A stretch of 64,000 nt of DNA from Candidatus Helarchaeota archaeon (GTDB taxonomy: Archaea; Asgardarchaeota; Lokiarchaeia; Helarchaeales; HEL-GB-A). The notes under the pieces were generated by a model, which had not been told where the DNA came from, did no database searches, and saw only the letters and a list, made by a program, of their open reading frames with translations. Positions within the stretch are counted from its first letter, which is position 1; each line of letters starts with the position of its first letter. Below, piece after piece: positions 44,512-54,050 of the stretch. The DNA is taken from positions 27,769 to 91,768 of the forward strand of contig JABXJT010000010.1 of NCBI GenBank assembly GCA_013375455.1. Reading direction: 5' to 3'. The position numbers and the translations under genes were made by a program.

Positions 44512-45171
44512 CTACGTCATAACTAAATACTTGATTGCAATCATCCGGAGATAATCAGAAGTTTGTTCTGCTCGATCTAAAATGTGGAGCAAGTATTCCG
44601 TCGTTGTATAGAGGAGCATTTTCTGCGGATTTTTAAAGTCACCATTGATGATATCAGCCATTATTTGAAAAGAATGACTTCGCGCCTGGCGTCGGAGCTC
44701 TTCCACGAGCTTGGTCCCTTCAATGGTCTTAAGTAAATCAACTTCCGCGGTATCAATTGCTGATGATAAGGTTTTAATGACTTCTGTCAAAGCATTTGTG
44801 TATTTCTTGAAATGTTTCGCAACAGGACTATAATCTGCTATCAAACCGATGTGAGTTTCCACGGTCCTAGCGCAATATTCAATTTGATCTAATACTATAT
44901 CAATCTCGTCAACCAATTTAATGCGATCCGCCCTGGTAAAAGCCATAGTTTCACGTTTGATGAATTTCTCAATGAGTTCCTCTTTTAAGCGGTCAGCTTT
45001 ACTTTCTACCTTAATTATTTCTTTTACCTTTTCCCTAAACTTGTCATCTTTATTATCACATAATAGGTGAATTCCCTCGTTGAAAATAGTAACGGCTTCA
45101 ACTAATAAGCCGTTGAATTCACGCATCACATCTTCCAATTTTCTCTTTTTCTCGCCACTGTTCATGTTCAA
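44512..45171 (-). CDS. DUF47/PhoU-like PiT accessory protein
   Basis: A 219-residue all-helical protein with the acidic metal-binding helices of the PhoU/DUF47 family ('KADRLKEELIEKFIKRETMA', 'LVDEIDIVLDQIEYCARTVE'). DUF47 proteins are encoded next to PiT transporters and modulate phosphate uptake. It lies 39 bases upstream of the transporter on the same strand. Confidence 0.9.
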   Translation of the reverse strand: MNMNSGEKKRKLEDVMREFNGLLVEAVTIFNEGIHLLCDNKDDKFREKVKEIIKVESKADRLKEELIEKFIKRETMAFTRADRIKLVDEIDIVLDQIEYCARTVETHIGLIADYSPVAKHFKKYTNALTEVIKTLSSAIDTAEVDLLKTIEGTKLVEELRRQARSHSFQIMADIINGDFKNPQKMLLYTTTEYLLHILDRAEQTSDYLRMIAIKYLVMT

Positions 45172-45284
45172 TCCATCCTGAAGATAATAATATTATCATG
45201 AGGATTTTAAAGTGATATAGATTTGATTTCACTTCTATATTTTTTAAGTCTATTCACCAAGAGGGGAGTTTTCAAATCAGAATT

Positions 45285-46088
45285 TTACCATTCCTTATAC
45301 CCATATAGAATCAATTTCAAAGAGATTCCTAATAAAAGTGGAATTACAAAGGGATAAATGAAATATTCAAATTCCAATTGTACAGTCTCCAGTTGCTTCA
45401 AAATTCGTGAGGTTACATATACACAACCAAGCCAAAGAAGAAATCCGACTATAATTGCGATTGACTTTTTCATTATCGGGGAACCTGCAGGTGCCTTCCT
45501 TCCGACTTGGATGTACAAAACAAATAAAATAGCAACTACAATGATTAGAATCGTTATGACTGTGTACCAGAGAATTGAAAAAATTAAATAAAGTACTGAA
45601 CCCGTAGTTAAGGTTCCGCCCAGAAAGTATTCCGTTACCCTAAGAGTAAGGGGTATAGGAATAGCGATAGTGGTTATTACTGTTAATATGATCTTCTTTC
45701 TCTCAAGCATATAATGTTCAAGAGGATAAATTAAGAACGCAGCAGAAAAGAGGAGGATGGTAAATATTAATACAAAATAATCACGATCGATGAGAGTCGC
45801 AAAACTGTAGGGTGCTCTTCCAAAAATTCTTCCACCAAAGACTTGTTCAGATATATAATCAATAAGATAAACTGTTTGAGCGAGAGCCGCGGACGTCATG
45901 AACATGCCAATTCCGCGAAAAAAAGTCGATTGTCCCTTATTGTCTTTAATTGCTTGACCTTTTCTTACAAATCCTATTCCCTTATAAATTATTAACATTA
46001 AAACGACGAATATTGCCAACCACGCAACGAGATTCAGTATAAATTCTAAATCGCTTTCAAAAGCGAGTAAATTAATTACATTAGCCAA
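45285..46088 (-). CDS. Polytopic membrane protein of unknown function
   Basis: A 267-residue protein with about seven hydrophobic segments ('LVAWLAIFVVLMLIIYKGIG', 'VLIFTILLFSAAFLIYPLEH', 'LPLLLGI'-like C-terminal helix). No family recognised. It starts on TTG at 46088 with GAGGGTGT about ten bases before. It lies 113 bases upstream of the DUF47-PiT pair on the same strand and might be part of the phosphate operon, but this is only positional. Confidence 0.7.
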   Translation of the reverse strand: MANVINLLAFESDLEFILNLVAWLAIFVVLMLIIYKGIGFVRKGQAIKDNKGQSTFFRGIGMFMTSAALAQTVYLIDYISEQVFGGRIFGRAPYSFATLIDRDYFVLIFTILLFSAAFLIYPLEHYMLERKKIILTVITTIAIPIPLTLRVTEYFLGGTLTTGSVLYLIFSILWYTVITILIIVVAILFVLYIQVGRKAPAGSPIMKKSIAIIVGFLLWLGCVYVTSRILKQLETVQLEFEYFIYPFVIPLLLGISLKLILYGYKEW

Positions 46089-46198
46089 AATTTTAACACC
46101 CTCTCACTTAGAAGAGTTTTATTTACAAAAAAATATTTCAATTAGGTGTTTTTTAAGTCTTTATTAAATAATATGATAAAGATCGCTTTATTGATAAC

Positions 46199-47584
46199 AT
46201 GTTACTTTTAACTTACGAAATCAGCGGGAAGAAGGATATTCATGGGTTACGTATGCGACTCATCTACGCCTTACGAAAGCAAAATGCGATTCAATTAATG
46301 AGATCAACCTGGGTAATACCATCAATCGAGCCAGCCCTCCAAGCAGTTCTAGATGAATGTATTTTTCAAGGGTATCCCGTCCTCCTTACGAAATGGGAAC
46401 CTCTCCAGTTACAAGATCATCTTCGAAAAAAAGATCCCACGCTTGAAGAGTTATTAATTGGAATTGTAATCCATAGCCCTGAGGTTACCGAACTTGGTAT
46501 TACCAAAGATTTTCTTGCCAAATTGGAAAAAGATGGCTTACTTTACAACGCCATTTTAGGTGGGGTAATGGGACGCTTGGCAATTCTTGATGCTCGGCTC
46601 GAAAAGAAAGTCTTTATCGCCCATCCATACAAGCCATCTGAGGCAATTGATTATTTGATAAAAAGAAACGTGGATATGATCATTATCCTAAATCAGGGCA
46701 TCTCCCAAGATTCTGGGATCGAATTCGGCCGTCAAGTCGTAAAAAATTCGAAGTTACTTCCTTTCCTCGCGTTACCCATCATTCAACTCGACAGGCTTCA
46801 CGATGAAAACGCCTTCATGATTAACTGGACTCAAGAGTCCCCCTTATTTCAGAAATGGCTTCAAGAAAATTATCAACTAACAGTAATCGAACCCCCCACT
46901 GAGCAAGCGATCTTAAAAACAGAAGGGGAAGTAATCACTCGCATTCTCCGAGCCGTCCAATTAGGTGATAAAATCTTAGCGAATGGTGTGATTATAGGCG
47001 AAGTAACTGCTGATCAAGTCGAAATCATTACCAAATTAAATAAAATTCTTGATATCAAAGGGGGCACGTTGAATCAACATGGTATTGAGAAAATAGGCTC
47101 GATTGATATCAAAAATGCCCGAATTACAACCCTAAAATCCCTTCGTCGTGTTAGTGTATCTTCAACACGGAGATTACCGGTTCCCAAAAAGAAAAAAAAT
47201 ATTGCCATGCTCACTTGGCGAGGGGAACAAGTCTATTTCAATGCCGATAAAATTGACTGCCTCGTTTCCATCGGAGATGATACCACATTTGTATCTACGG
47301 AGATTCTTGCTCGGTTTTCCCGACCAGTAATTGGAATCATTGATGGCGATGCGGATGGCATCCTGTACGAGGAAACGAGTTTAAATCAATTAGTTGAAAT
47401 TGCTCCCAATAATTCGCTCTTCATCCAAGTGCAACCCGAATATGATGACGTGGTGGGGCGCCGCATTGAAAAGGAAATCTTCAAAAATCGAGCGAAAATA
47501 AAATACTCCAGCCTAGATGAATTGAAGAAAAGGATCCGCACCATTGCAAAAGAATACATGGTAGATGTTCGCCAAGTTTCTTAG
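46199..47584 (+). CDS. DUF2117-type archaeal protein
   Basis: A 461-residue soluble protein. The part after about residue 90 resembles archaeal DUF2117/COG4069 proteins: 'IGIVIHSPEVTE', 'LGGVMGRLAILDA', and 'DKIDCLVSIGDDTT' with 'PVIGIIDGDADGI', a nucleotide-like fold of unknown function. The first 90 residues are an extra N-terminal domain. The start lacks a ribosome site and a TTAAATAATA element about 30 bases upstream suggests leaderless transcription. It ends just before a GC-rich island. Confidence 0.65.
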   Translation: MLLLTYEISGKKDIHGLRMRLIYALRKQNAIQLMRSTWVIPSIEPALQAVLDECIFQGYPVLLTKWEPLQLQDHLRKKDPTLEELLIGIVIHSPEVTELGITKDFLAKLEKDGLLYNAILGGVMGRLAILDARLEKKVFIAHPYKPSEAIDYLIKRNVDMIIILNQGISQDSGIEFGRQVVKNSKLLPFLALPIIQLDRLHDENAFMINWTQESPLFQKWLQENYQLTVIEPPTEQAILKTEGEVITRILRAVQLGDKILANGVIIGEVTADQVEIITKLNKILDIKGGTLNQHGIEKIGSIDIKNARITTLKSLRRVSVSSTRRLPVPKKKKNIAMLTWRGEQVYFNADKIDCLVSIGDDTTFVSTEILARFSRPVIGIIDGDADGILYEETSLNQLVEIAPNNSLFIQVQPEYDDVVGRRIEKEIFKNRAKIKYSSLDELKKRIRTIAKEYMVDVRQVS

Positions 47585-47636
47585 GGTGACGCCTCTCGCG
47601 TTCTACTTACTCACATCTCACTTAAAACTCTCAGTC

Positions 47637-47691
47637 CGCTTCTTGGTTCCTATACCACGCTCCCTTCCCCAGCCCCTCCGCGATGACGGCG
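47637..47691. repeat. GC-rich imperfect repeat, copy 2
   Basis: Inverse orientation match to 12319-12376. On the minus strand a 24-residue frame from ATG at 47705 to 47631 (peptide with 'AVIAEGLGKGAWYRN') has GGAG seven bases before it. The repeat marks the left edge of the GC-rich block and overlaps the start of the 47683 gene. Confidence 0.6.
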
Positions 47692-48570
47692 ATCGTCTTC
47701 GCCATCGATCAACTCCAGACCATGTTTACGGGGCAGTCCGTCTTCAGCGCGCTCATCGGGATGATGGGTGGGATCATCATTGCTGAAGCGATCCACGGGG
47801 CGTACCACCAACAAGCATGGACGCCGGAGCAACGTTCGATCGCCCTCCGGCAATTCAATATCTTCGCGCCCTTCACCCGCAAGCAATCCGCCATATGTCA
47901 ACTTGTCAACGCGATCTGGTCCGTGGTTGTAACCTACCTACTGTCGCGGGGACTGAACAAGATCTTCCAGAAGGTTGATATCGCCCTAGGGATTAGCACC
48001 AATGTTCCTCTGAAGGCTCTGTACGGGCAGTACCGCACCATGGGGATAGATCTTGATGAGTATTTGACACGGGCCTACCAAGTGCCAGAAGTGCGGACGC
48101 GGACTCTCGCAGTTCTCAAGCAAGCGGGCGTCAAACCAGCTCTTCAAAGGCTGGTTTCTGGAGCGCCTAACCCGCAGTTGCTGGGCGCGGTAAAGACGAC
48201 GCTAACCGAAATGGGGATGATGGCGGGGGTGCCACTCCTGTACAAGGTAGTTTACTTTTTGAAACAGCTCGTCGGGAGCCTCATCTCGCCCACGGAATTC
48301 ATTGAACTCGCTGTGTTCATTAAATCGGGAGCCAGCTCGCAACTCACAATCAACAACAAGCCCGCCAACTGGTGGTGGAACTTCGGGGACAACATCGTCT
48401 TCTTCATGTTTAAAGATGACACGACGTGGGGCATGTTCAAGGCAATTGGGGCTGCCATCCACGGGGACTGGTCCCACTTCACCCGCTGGCCGACTCTCCG
48501 ATCCGTGATTAGCCTCTTCAGCGGTCTCCCTCAATTCACGTTCGCGGGCGGGGGGTTACCCCTTTTTTAA
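47683..48570 (+). CDS. Unknown membrane-associated protein in GC-rich island
   Basis: A 295-residue protein, not recognised. It has several moderately hydrophobic helices ('FSALIGMMGGIIIAEAIHGA', 'MMAGVPLLYKVVYFLKQLVG') and a Trp-rich stretch 'NKPANWWWNFGDNIVFFMF'. Codon third positions are strongly G/C, unlike the neighbours. No ribosome site precedes the ATG, whose upstream bases belong to a repeat shared with 12.3 kb. Probably horizontally acquired. Confidence 0.6.
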   Translation: MTAIVFAIDQLQTMFTGQSVFSALIGMMGGIIIAEAIHGAYHQQAWTPEQRSIALRQFNIFAPFTRKQSAICQLVNAIWSVVVTYLLSRGLNKIFQKVDIALGISTNVPLKALYGQYRTMGIDLDEYLTRAYQVPEVRTRTLAVLKQAGVKPALQRLVSGAPNPQLLGAVKTTLTEMGMMAGVPLLYKVVYFLKQLVGSLISPTEFIELAVFIKSGASSQLTINNKPANWWWNFGDNIVFFMFKDDTTWGMFKAIGAAIHGDWSHFTRWPTLRSVISLFSGLPQFTFAGGGLPLF

Positions 48571-48640
48571 ATATGGAAAACCTATCGGAGTAGTTTAAAT
48601 AGAAAAAATTCCATAATATTGTCAGAGGTTGGACGAGCAA

Positions 48641-49468
48641 ATGAAGAAGTTCTGGTGCGTTTCTCTGGTCCTGCTCTTGACTGCCCTGTGCGCAGGAGCC
48701 CGCTCCCTTACCCCGCAGGTAGTTCCGGAGATCTTGGAGCCAAGAGGCGCGCTCCTTGCCTCCGCAGACCCGATCTTCATAAACGGCAATGGGGGGTTCA
48801 CGGGTTATCCAGGGAATGGGACCAAAGCAGACCCGTATCGCATTGTTAACTTGACCATCAACGGGAATGCAACGGCTTGGTGCATCGCCGTGCAGAGCAC
48901 GGACTGCTACTTCATCATAAATGGGTGCACGCTCTCAAACGCCACCGCCGGGGTGCTCCTCATCAACGTGACCTTCGCAACGGTCAATGGGTCCGTGATC
49001 ACTAATACCGCGACGGGGATCGACTTCAAGTCGGTGGAGAACAGCACGATCGTGAATTCCACGATAAGACACACCATCAACGGCGGGATCCTTACCTTCC
49101 TCTGCCACAACAACACGATCACCGCCAACACGGTGGAAGATAATCCGCGTCATGGCATCCAGGTAGAGGGGTCTGACGAGAACGAAATCAGCGGGAACAC
49201 GCTCCGGCGGAACGGGATCGCGCTGGTCCTGTGGACATCACACAACAACACCGTCTCCCGCAACACGTTCCAGTGCAACGACGAGGCGTGGCAACTCCAA
49301 TCCTCCACGGGCAATACGTTCCACGACAACGTCCTCCTCGAGTGCGAGACCCCACCCATCCCCGGGTTCGGTTGGGTGGCGTGCCTAATCGCGGGCGCCG
49401 CGCTCGTCGCGGGCGGGTTCCTCAGGGCGAGGGCGAAAAAGGCGGAGTTCGCCGCTCCTAGACGGTAG
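48641..49468 (+). CDS. Secreted parallel beta-helix protein with C-terminal anchor
   Basis: About 275 residues. An N-terminal signal peptide ('FWCVSLVLLLTALCAG') is followed by right-handed beta-helix repeats of NosD/pectate-lyase type ('NGNGGFTGYPGNGTKADPYR', 'STIVNSTIRHTINGG', 'EISGNTLRRNGIALVLWTSH'). The C-terminus 'PIPGFGW' plus a membrane helix plus 'RARAKK' resembles archaeal PGF/CTERM-type sorting signals. Codon use is GC-rich as in the preceding gene. It is probably displayed on the cell surface. ATG at 48641 is preferred over the TTG at 48629. Confidence 0.78.
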   Translation: MKKFWCVSLVLLLTALCAGARSLTPQVVPEILEPRGALLASADPIFINGNGGFTGYPGNGTKADPYRIVNLTINGNATAWCIAVQSTDCYFIINGCTLSNATAGVLLINVTFATVNGSVITNTATGIDFKSVENSTIVNSTIRHTINGGILTFLCHNNTITANTVEDNPRHGIQVEGSDENEISGNTLRRNGIALVLWTSHNNTVSRNTFQCNDEAWQLQSSTGNTFHDNVLLECETPPIPGFGWVACLIAGAALVAGGFLRARAKKAEFAAPRR

Positions 49469-49483
49469 CTCAAAATCAGGGGA

Positions 49484-49516
49484 ATTTGCCCTTGCGCAAA
49501 TGCGCAATGGCAATTT
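49484..49516. terminator. Strong inverted repeat at the island's right edge
   Basis: TTGCGCA-AA-TGCGCAA is a perfect seven-base stem, extended by TGCC/GGCA after one mismatch, and followed by ATTTTATA. It lies 16 bases past the beta-helix stop and before the convergent V4R gene. It may be a hairpin terminator for both, or a protein-binding palindrome. Confidence 0.4.
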
Positions 49517-49568
49517 TATACGGAATCGTGCCGCAATAGGTTCTTAGGTGATGTTTGATGGCTCCACG

Positions 49569-50192
49569 CTACGGGGTCGGCCAGAAATAAGCAGTATATT
49601 CGCTATAGGGATCGCCCTTCATGATGCACCCGGTTTCCTCGACTGCGATGTCGTACGGCAGCTCCACGTAATCAAGAATGGCTTGGAGCGCGCTTTCCAT
49701 CACACCGCAAACGACGCTCCCCCAGGTCAGGCGGGTATTATCCCAGTCCATCGTCTCTTTATTCACGACGATGCTATCATCCTGTTTCAAGCCCGCGCAA
49801 AAGACACACTTCTCTACGCGCCAGACGAGGCGTTGGGGCAAGTCATACGTTGCAGGAAGCAGCTGCGCGCCGCTAATATGATCTCCCATGAAGATATACC
49901 ATGCTGCCTCGAGAATGACGGGAAAATCTTCTAATCGCTTAGAAAAAATGCGTTTTCCCGCGTCGAGAAATTCGTAGATAACTTGTTGACCCGCGTTCCG
50001 TCCCAATTCTTTGAAAGCTTCAAGTGCTGCAGGTAAATTATGATCATGGATGTCTTCGTAAATTATTCGAACGCATTCTAAGAAATTTATGCTCATCATG
50101 AGTGCATTCATCTTTCTAGCACGCCACCAATAGTAATGTTTCCCGATTTTTGCAAGCAATTTACCAAAAAAACCCAATTTTTCTTTTGGCAT
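49569..50192 (-). CDS. V4R-domain (Bet3-like fold) protein, second of pair
   Basis: A 207-residue protein with C-terminal V4R features: 'CVFCAGLKQDDS', 'VVCGVMESALQAILDY' and 'VEETGCIMKGDP'. V4R proteins bind small hydrophobic molecules or act as sensors and share the fold of the TRAPP subunit Bet3. The N-terminal part is basic and helical ('KIGKHYYWWRARKMNALMMS'). It follows a second V4R gene by 10 bases, so a heterodimer is likely. Confidence 0.65.
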   Translation of the reverse strand: MPKEKLGFFGKLLAKIGKHYYWWRARKMNALMMSINFLECVRIIYEDIHDHNLPAALEAFKELGRNAGQQVIYEFLDAGKRIFSKRLEDFPVILEAAWYIFMGDHISGAQLLPATYDLPQRLVWRVEKCVFCAGLKQDDSIVVNKETMDWDNTRLTWGSVVCGVMESALQAILDYVELPYDIAVEETGCIMKGDPYSEYTAYFWPTP

Positions 50193-50202
50193 GTTCTACC
50201 TC

Positions 50203-50709
50203 CTAGGCTACTTCTATAGCATGAACGCAAGCGCCTGCGCCCATAGACCGTGAAGCAATGGTGTCACACTTGACTTCTGGTAATCTTGGATTAAATTTCC
50301 TGAGTCCGTTAATTAATCCCTCTATCAACCCGCTTATTACAATACAAAACGGGATGTCAGAATCTGAGATGTCTAAATAGCAAACCGGACATTGTTGGTC
50401 ATGCACGTAAATTTTATCAAGCACTTTCTTTACCTTTAGTTTCCGATAGAGAAAGAACTTATAGGTTTCTATAATTATATCAGGAATTGACTTGATATTT
50501 TTTGGTTTCCAATACTTTAATAGTCCATTTGCGAGTTTATGTCCCATATCTCTCAAACGCTGCAAGGTATAATCATTTCCAAATCTAGTTTTTAAAATAG
50601 AAACGATTTCGCTATAAATTATTGGAATAAATGCTTCTTGATTCTTAATTTTCATTAATTCTTCACGACTTAATTCAATAAAGGGTTTTCCACCTGTAAA
50701 TACTTCCAT
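50203..50709 (-). CDS. V4R-domain (Bet3-like fold) protein, first of pair
   Basis: A 168-residue protein with the V4R pattern 'HDQQCPVCYLDISDSDIPFC', 'VISGLIEGLINGLRKF', and 'SRSMGAGACVHAIEV', including Cys residues that could bind a ligand or metal. It heads the pair with the 207-residue paralogue. Upstream on the same strand, 122 bases away, is the HdrA-MvhD gene. Confidence 0.7.
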   Translation of the reverse strand: MEVFTGGKPFIELSREELMKIKNQEAFIPIIYSEIVSILKTRFGNDYTLQRLRDMGHKLANGLLKYWKPKNIKSIPDIIIETYKFFLYRKLKVKKVLDKIYVHDQQCPVCYLDISDSDIPFCIVISGLIEGLINGLRKFNPRLPEVKCDTIASRSMGAGACVHAIEVA

Positions 50710-50831
50710 TTTTTTCCCCTATATAGCGTGTTGCCTATCTAGTAACAATTTTATTTTAATTATTATAAATTATCAATTCCCTGCTAATATATTCAGCTGT
50801 TTATAATTGATCAATTAGACATAAATTATGG

Positions 50832-53273
50832 TTAAGCTGGTTCCATGCCCGATGCTTTTTTTGCAATTTCCAATCCACCTGGTCCTAAAGCCTCGAGTTT
50901 TTTGGTAAAACGCGTTATTCCCTTGGCTATTTTTTGGGCTTCTGTAGCCGAAGCACTCACGATCTCAAGACGTTCTGGATTAATGCCCTCGGCTTGCAAT
51001 AACTCTTTTAGAGCTGAGACCCGCTGAGAGGCTTTTATGAATCCAGTTTTATAATGGCAATCTTGAGGATGACAACCTGCAATGAATACTCCATCCGCCC
51101 CTTGCAAGAGCGCATTGACAATAAATCTTGGGTTTATTCGTCCCGTACAATATGCCCGAATGATCCGAATATTGCTTGGATACTGAATTTTAAACATTCC
51201 CGCCAAATCGGCTGCTGCATAGGCACACCAATTACAAAAGAAGCCGATGATCAATGGAAATTCTTTCTTTTCTGTCAAAACGGCTTTGATTTCCCCTTGA
51301 ATTTGATCGTTGGAGAAGATATCGCAATCAATTGCATTTGTAGGGCATACTGCGGTGCAAGTTCCACATCCCAAGCATCCCAGTGGATGGATTTGAATTT
51401 TATCTTTTTTAATTTCAATAATATTTCGGTTACAACTCAATTCACAGAGTAAACATCTTTTACATAATTCTGGATCTATCGTTGGGGCAAAGACATCAAC
51501 CTCTAATTGGTCTTGTTGAATCATGCTAACAACTTGCATGGCCGCGGCTTCCCCCTGTAATATGGATGTCTGGATGTCTTTAGGTCCTTGAATGCAGCCA
51601 GCCACGTAAATACCCGGGATTGATGCATATTCAGGTTTTATTTTGGGATGTTCTTCTTGATAGAATCCATCATGATCGGTGGCAACCTTCAATAGATTTG
51701 CTAATTCCATTGAACTCTTGCTTGGCTCCATTGCCACGGCGAGAACTAATAAATCTACCTCAAATTCAATCAATTCACACAATAGCGTATCTTCAGCACG
51801 GATAGTTAATTTTCTTGATTTTGGGTCTTCGAAGAGGTCGCCAACTCGCCCTCGAATGAACTTAATATTCTTCATTTCTTGGGCCTGTAGATAGAATTCT
51901 TCATAATTCTTCCCCGGCGTTCTTATGTCCGTGTAAAGGACGTAGATTTGTGACTCTTCATATCTTTTTGCAAGTTCAATTGCATGTTTTATGCTATACA
52001 TGCAGCAGACCCCGGAACAATATGAGTGTGCCATAGGCTGCAGATTGCGACTTCCAACGCATAAATGAATGGCAATTTTTTCAGGAACTCTCCCATCAGA
52101 GGGACAAGCTACATTCCCCTGCGTGGGACCGGTCGGGCTTAACATCCGTTCCAATTCTAGAGAAGTAATAACGTTTTCATATTCTTTATACCCAAATACT
52201 TCTAAAACTGTTGGATCTAAAGTCTGAAATCCCGTAGCCGCTATAATTGCCCCAACATTAAACATTATTTCCTCTTCCTTTTGGTTGAAGTCAATTGCTT
52301 CTCTTTGACACATAGATTCACATACCTGGCAGCCAATACATGCTTCAGGGTCAATGGTTGCCTTATACGGAATTGCTTGCGGGTAAGGGAGATAAATAGC
52401 CTTGCGCGTGGAATAATTCCCATTATATGTATCCGGCATATCAATGGGGCAATTTATTGAACAGTCTTCCCAACAGCTACCCACACATTTTTCTTCATCA
52501 ACAAAACGTGGGTGTTTCATTATATTAACTTGAAAATCACCCTTAACTCCCGTCATTCTTTTCACTTCTGAATTTGTTAAAAGTGTAATGTTTGGGTGCC
52601 GACTCACCTGCACCATCAATGGTGCTAAAATGCAGATTGCACAGTCGAAAGTAGGAAATACTTTATCATACATTGCCATATGCCCCCCAATACTCGGTTG
52701 TCTCTCCACTAGGTAGACAGGATATCCTGCATCAGCGATGGCGAGGCTAGCCTTTATTCCAGCAATTCCACCCCCAATAACCAAAGCTTTCTTTGTAATC
52801 TCCATGGATGCTTTTTTGAGTGGTTTGGCATTTTCTACACGCGTGATTGCCATCTTAATTAGGTCTATATTTTTTTCAGTTGCACCTTCTGGATCTGCGG
52901 CATGTACCCAACTAGATTGTTCGCGGACATTTGCGATTTCTACGAAAGAAGGGTCAATGCCGAGCTCTTCTATCACTTCTCTAAATAAATCTTGATGCAA
53001 TTTCGGCGTACAAGCAGCAATAACAACCCTATCAACTGGACTTTCTTTTAAACTATCTCTAATTTTCCCAATCCCTGCTTCCGAACAAAAATAAAGGTCA
53101 TCAAATACAATATAATTCGGATTTTCCCTTAAAGTCTCTTTTATTTTTTCTAGATCTACTATTCCACCGATATTCGTGCCACAAGAACATAGAAAGACTC
53201 CAATTTTCGCTACTTTCTTTTTTGGGTTCGCAATCTTCGCTTTTTTCTTTTTTGGACCAGCCATTTCTCTCAC
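50832..53273 (-). CDS. hdrA: HdrA-MvhD fusion (heterodisulfide reductase-like electron bifurcation subunit)
   Basis: An 813-residue flavo-iron-sulfur protein. It has an N-terminal HdrA domain ('GVFLCSCGTNIGG'), FAD-binding 'ALVIGGGIAGIKASLAIADA', a ferredoxin insert ('DPEACIGCQVCESMCQREAI'), a second ferredoxin pair ('LCKRCLLCELSCNRN', 'GCLGCGTCTAVCPTN'), and from about residue 670 an MvhD domain ('FFCNWCAYAAADLAG', 'AGCHPQDCHY'). It would pass electrons between a hydrogenase or formate module and ferredoxin or disulfide. HdrB/C and hydrogenase subunits are not in the window. The GTG at 53273 or the ATG at 53264 may be the start. Confidence 0.93.
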   Translation of the reverse strand: MREMAGPKKKKAKIANPKKKVAKIGVFLCSCGTNIGGIVDLEKIKETLRENPNYIVFDDLYFCSEAGIGKIRDSLKESPVDRVVIAACTPKLHQDLFREVIEELGIDPSFVEIANVREQSSWVHAADPEGATEKNIDLIKMAITRVENAKPLKKASMEITKKALVIGGGIAGIKASLAIADAGYPVYLVERQPSIGGHMAMYDKVFPTFDCAICILAPLMVQVSRHPNITLLTNSEVKRMTGVKGDFQVNIMKHPRFVDEEKCVGSCWEDCSINCPIDMPDTYNGNYSTRKAIYLPYPQAIPYKATIDPEACIGCQVCESMCQREAIDFNQKEEEIMFNVGAIIAATGFQTLDPTVLEVFGYKEYENVITSLELERMLSPTGPTQGNVACPSDGRVPEKIAIHLCVGSRNLQPMAHSYCSGVCCMYSIKHAIELAKRYEESQIYVLYTDIRTPGKNYEEFYLQAQEMKNIKFIRGRVGDLFEDPKSRKLTIRAEDTLLCELIEFEVDLLVLAVAMEPSKSSMELANLLKVATDHDGFYQEEHPKIKPEYASIPGIYVAGCIQGPKDIQTSILQGEAAAMQVVSMIQQDQLEVDVFAPTIDPELCKRCLLCELSCNRNIIEIKKDKIQIHPLGCLGCGTCTAVCPTNAIDCDIFSNDQIQGEIKAVLTEKKEFPLIIGFFCNWCAYAAADLAGMFKIQYPSNIRIIRAYCTGRINPRFIVNALLQGADGVFIAGCHPQDCHYKTGFIKASQRVSALKELLQAEGINPERLEIVSASATEAQKIAKGITRFTKKLEALGPGGLEIAKKASGMEPA

Positions 53274-53366
53274 ATTTAGTACTAAAGAAAAGTTACATTT
53301 AGTTTTTTTCTCTACTAATGAGAGAATTATGTTTTAAAAATTTTAATTGTAGAAATTGCTTTTCTA

Positions 53367-54050
53367 TCAGATATCTTTCAATAAATTCATGATATGATTG
53401 TTAACTTCCTTTAATTCAGCTTCTGGCAAATTTAATATCCTTTCCCCAACTCTTTCATGCATATCAGGTAAATCCTGACCAGAACAGAACATTGCCTCAC
53501 TTATCTCAGAACCAAACTCTCGTGGGGGTAGGATGGCTGCGGGGAGTACTAAATCTTTTTTAACATCCATTAAATTCGTGATTATATTGAGGACTTTTTT
53601 CCCATCACCAACCCTGCATGCGTTCAAATTTCCTCCCTTTGTAACTGATATCACTCTCACGGCGATAATATCTATTGCCATATCTATCGAAGCTACATTG
53701 CCCAGGATTAACCTATCGCGGAAACCCTTTAAAATATTAAATATAAATCTTAATGTGGCCGCAATGAAGCTATTTTTCTCGATTTCTTTTTGATTTTTTA
53801 AAATTGCATCCCAAAATTGATCAGCCATCAAATTAAATTCTGTCACCGTTCGATCACCAACAAGCTCTACCGGAGAAATGTAACTGAATTTTATCGTCTT
53901 GATAGATGAATTTAACCTGTTAATCGCTTCCAAAGTTTTTTCCTTGCTGGCTGGGAGTTTATATTTCTTATTAACAGTAAGGTCTCTTAATTGTTTTAGA
54001 GCGTGTTCCACCATTAAAACCCGTGGATCTTTGCTGATATCCTGTGGCAT
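53367..54050 (-). CDS. Predicted RNA-binding protein with C-terminal EMAP-like domain
   Basis: A 227-residue protein. Its C-terminal half 'CRVGDGKKVLNIITNLMDVK', 'LVLPAAILPPREFGSEISEA' has the EMAP/tRNA-binding OB-fold pattern seen in archaeal COG2517 proteins. The N-terminal half is helical. Probably binds tRNA or structured RNA. It lies upstream of HdrA-MvhD on the same strand, with 93 bases between, and is divergent from the thiolase-like gene. Confidence 0.7.
   Translation of the reverse strand: MPQDISKDPRVLMVEHALKQLRDLTVNKKYKLPASKEKTLEAINRLNSSIKTIKFSYISPVELVGDRTVTEFNLMADQFWDAILKNQKEIEKNSFIAATLRFIFNILKGFRDRLILGNVASIDMAIDIIAVRVISVTKGGNLNACRVGDGKKVLNIITNLMDVKKDLVLPAAILPPREFGSEISEAMFCSGQDLPDMHERVGERILNLPEAELKEVNNHIMNLLKDI

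Noticed and set aside
47565..47786. Short plus-strand frame containing a PRSLPQPLRD-type peptide
   Set aside because: It overlaps the ends of two better genes; its similarity to a frame at 12.3 kb follows from the shared GC-rich repeat.
48202..48534. 110-codon minus-strand frame in the GC-rich block
   Set aside because: Long antisense frames are expected at high GC; it lies wholly within the plus-strand gene and shows no protein-like pattern.
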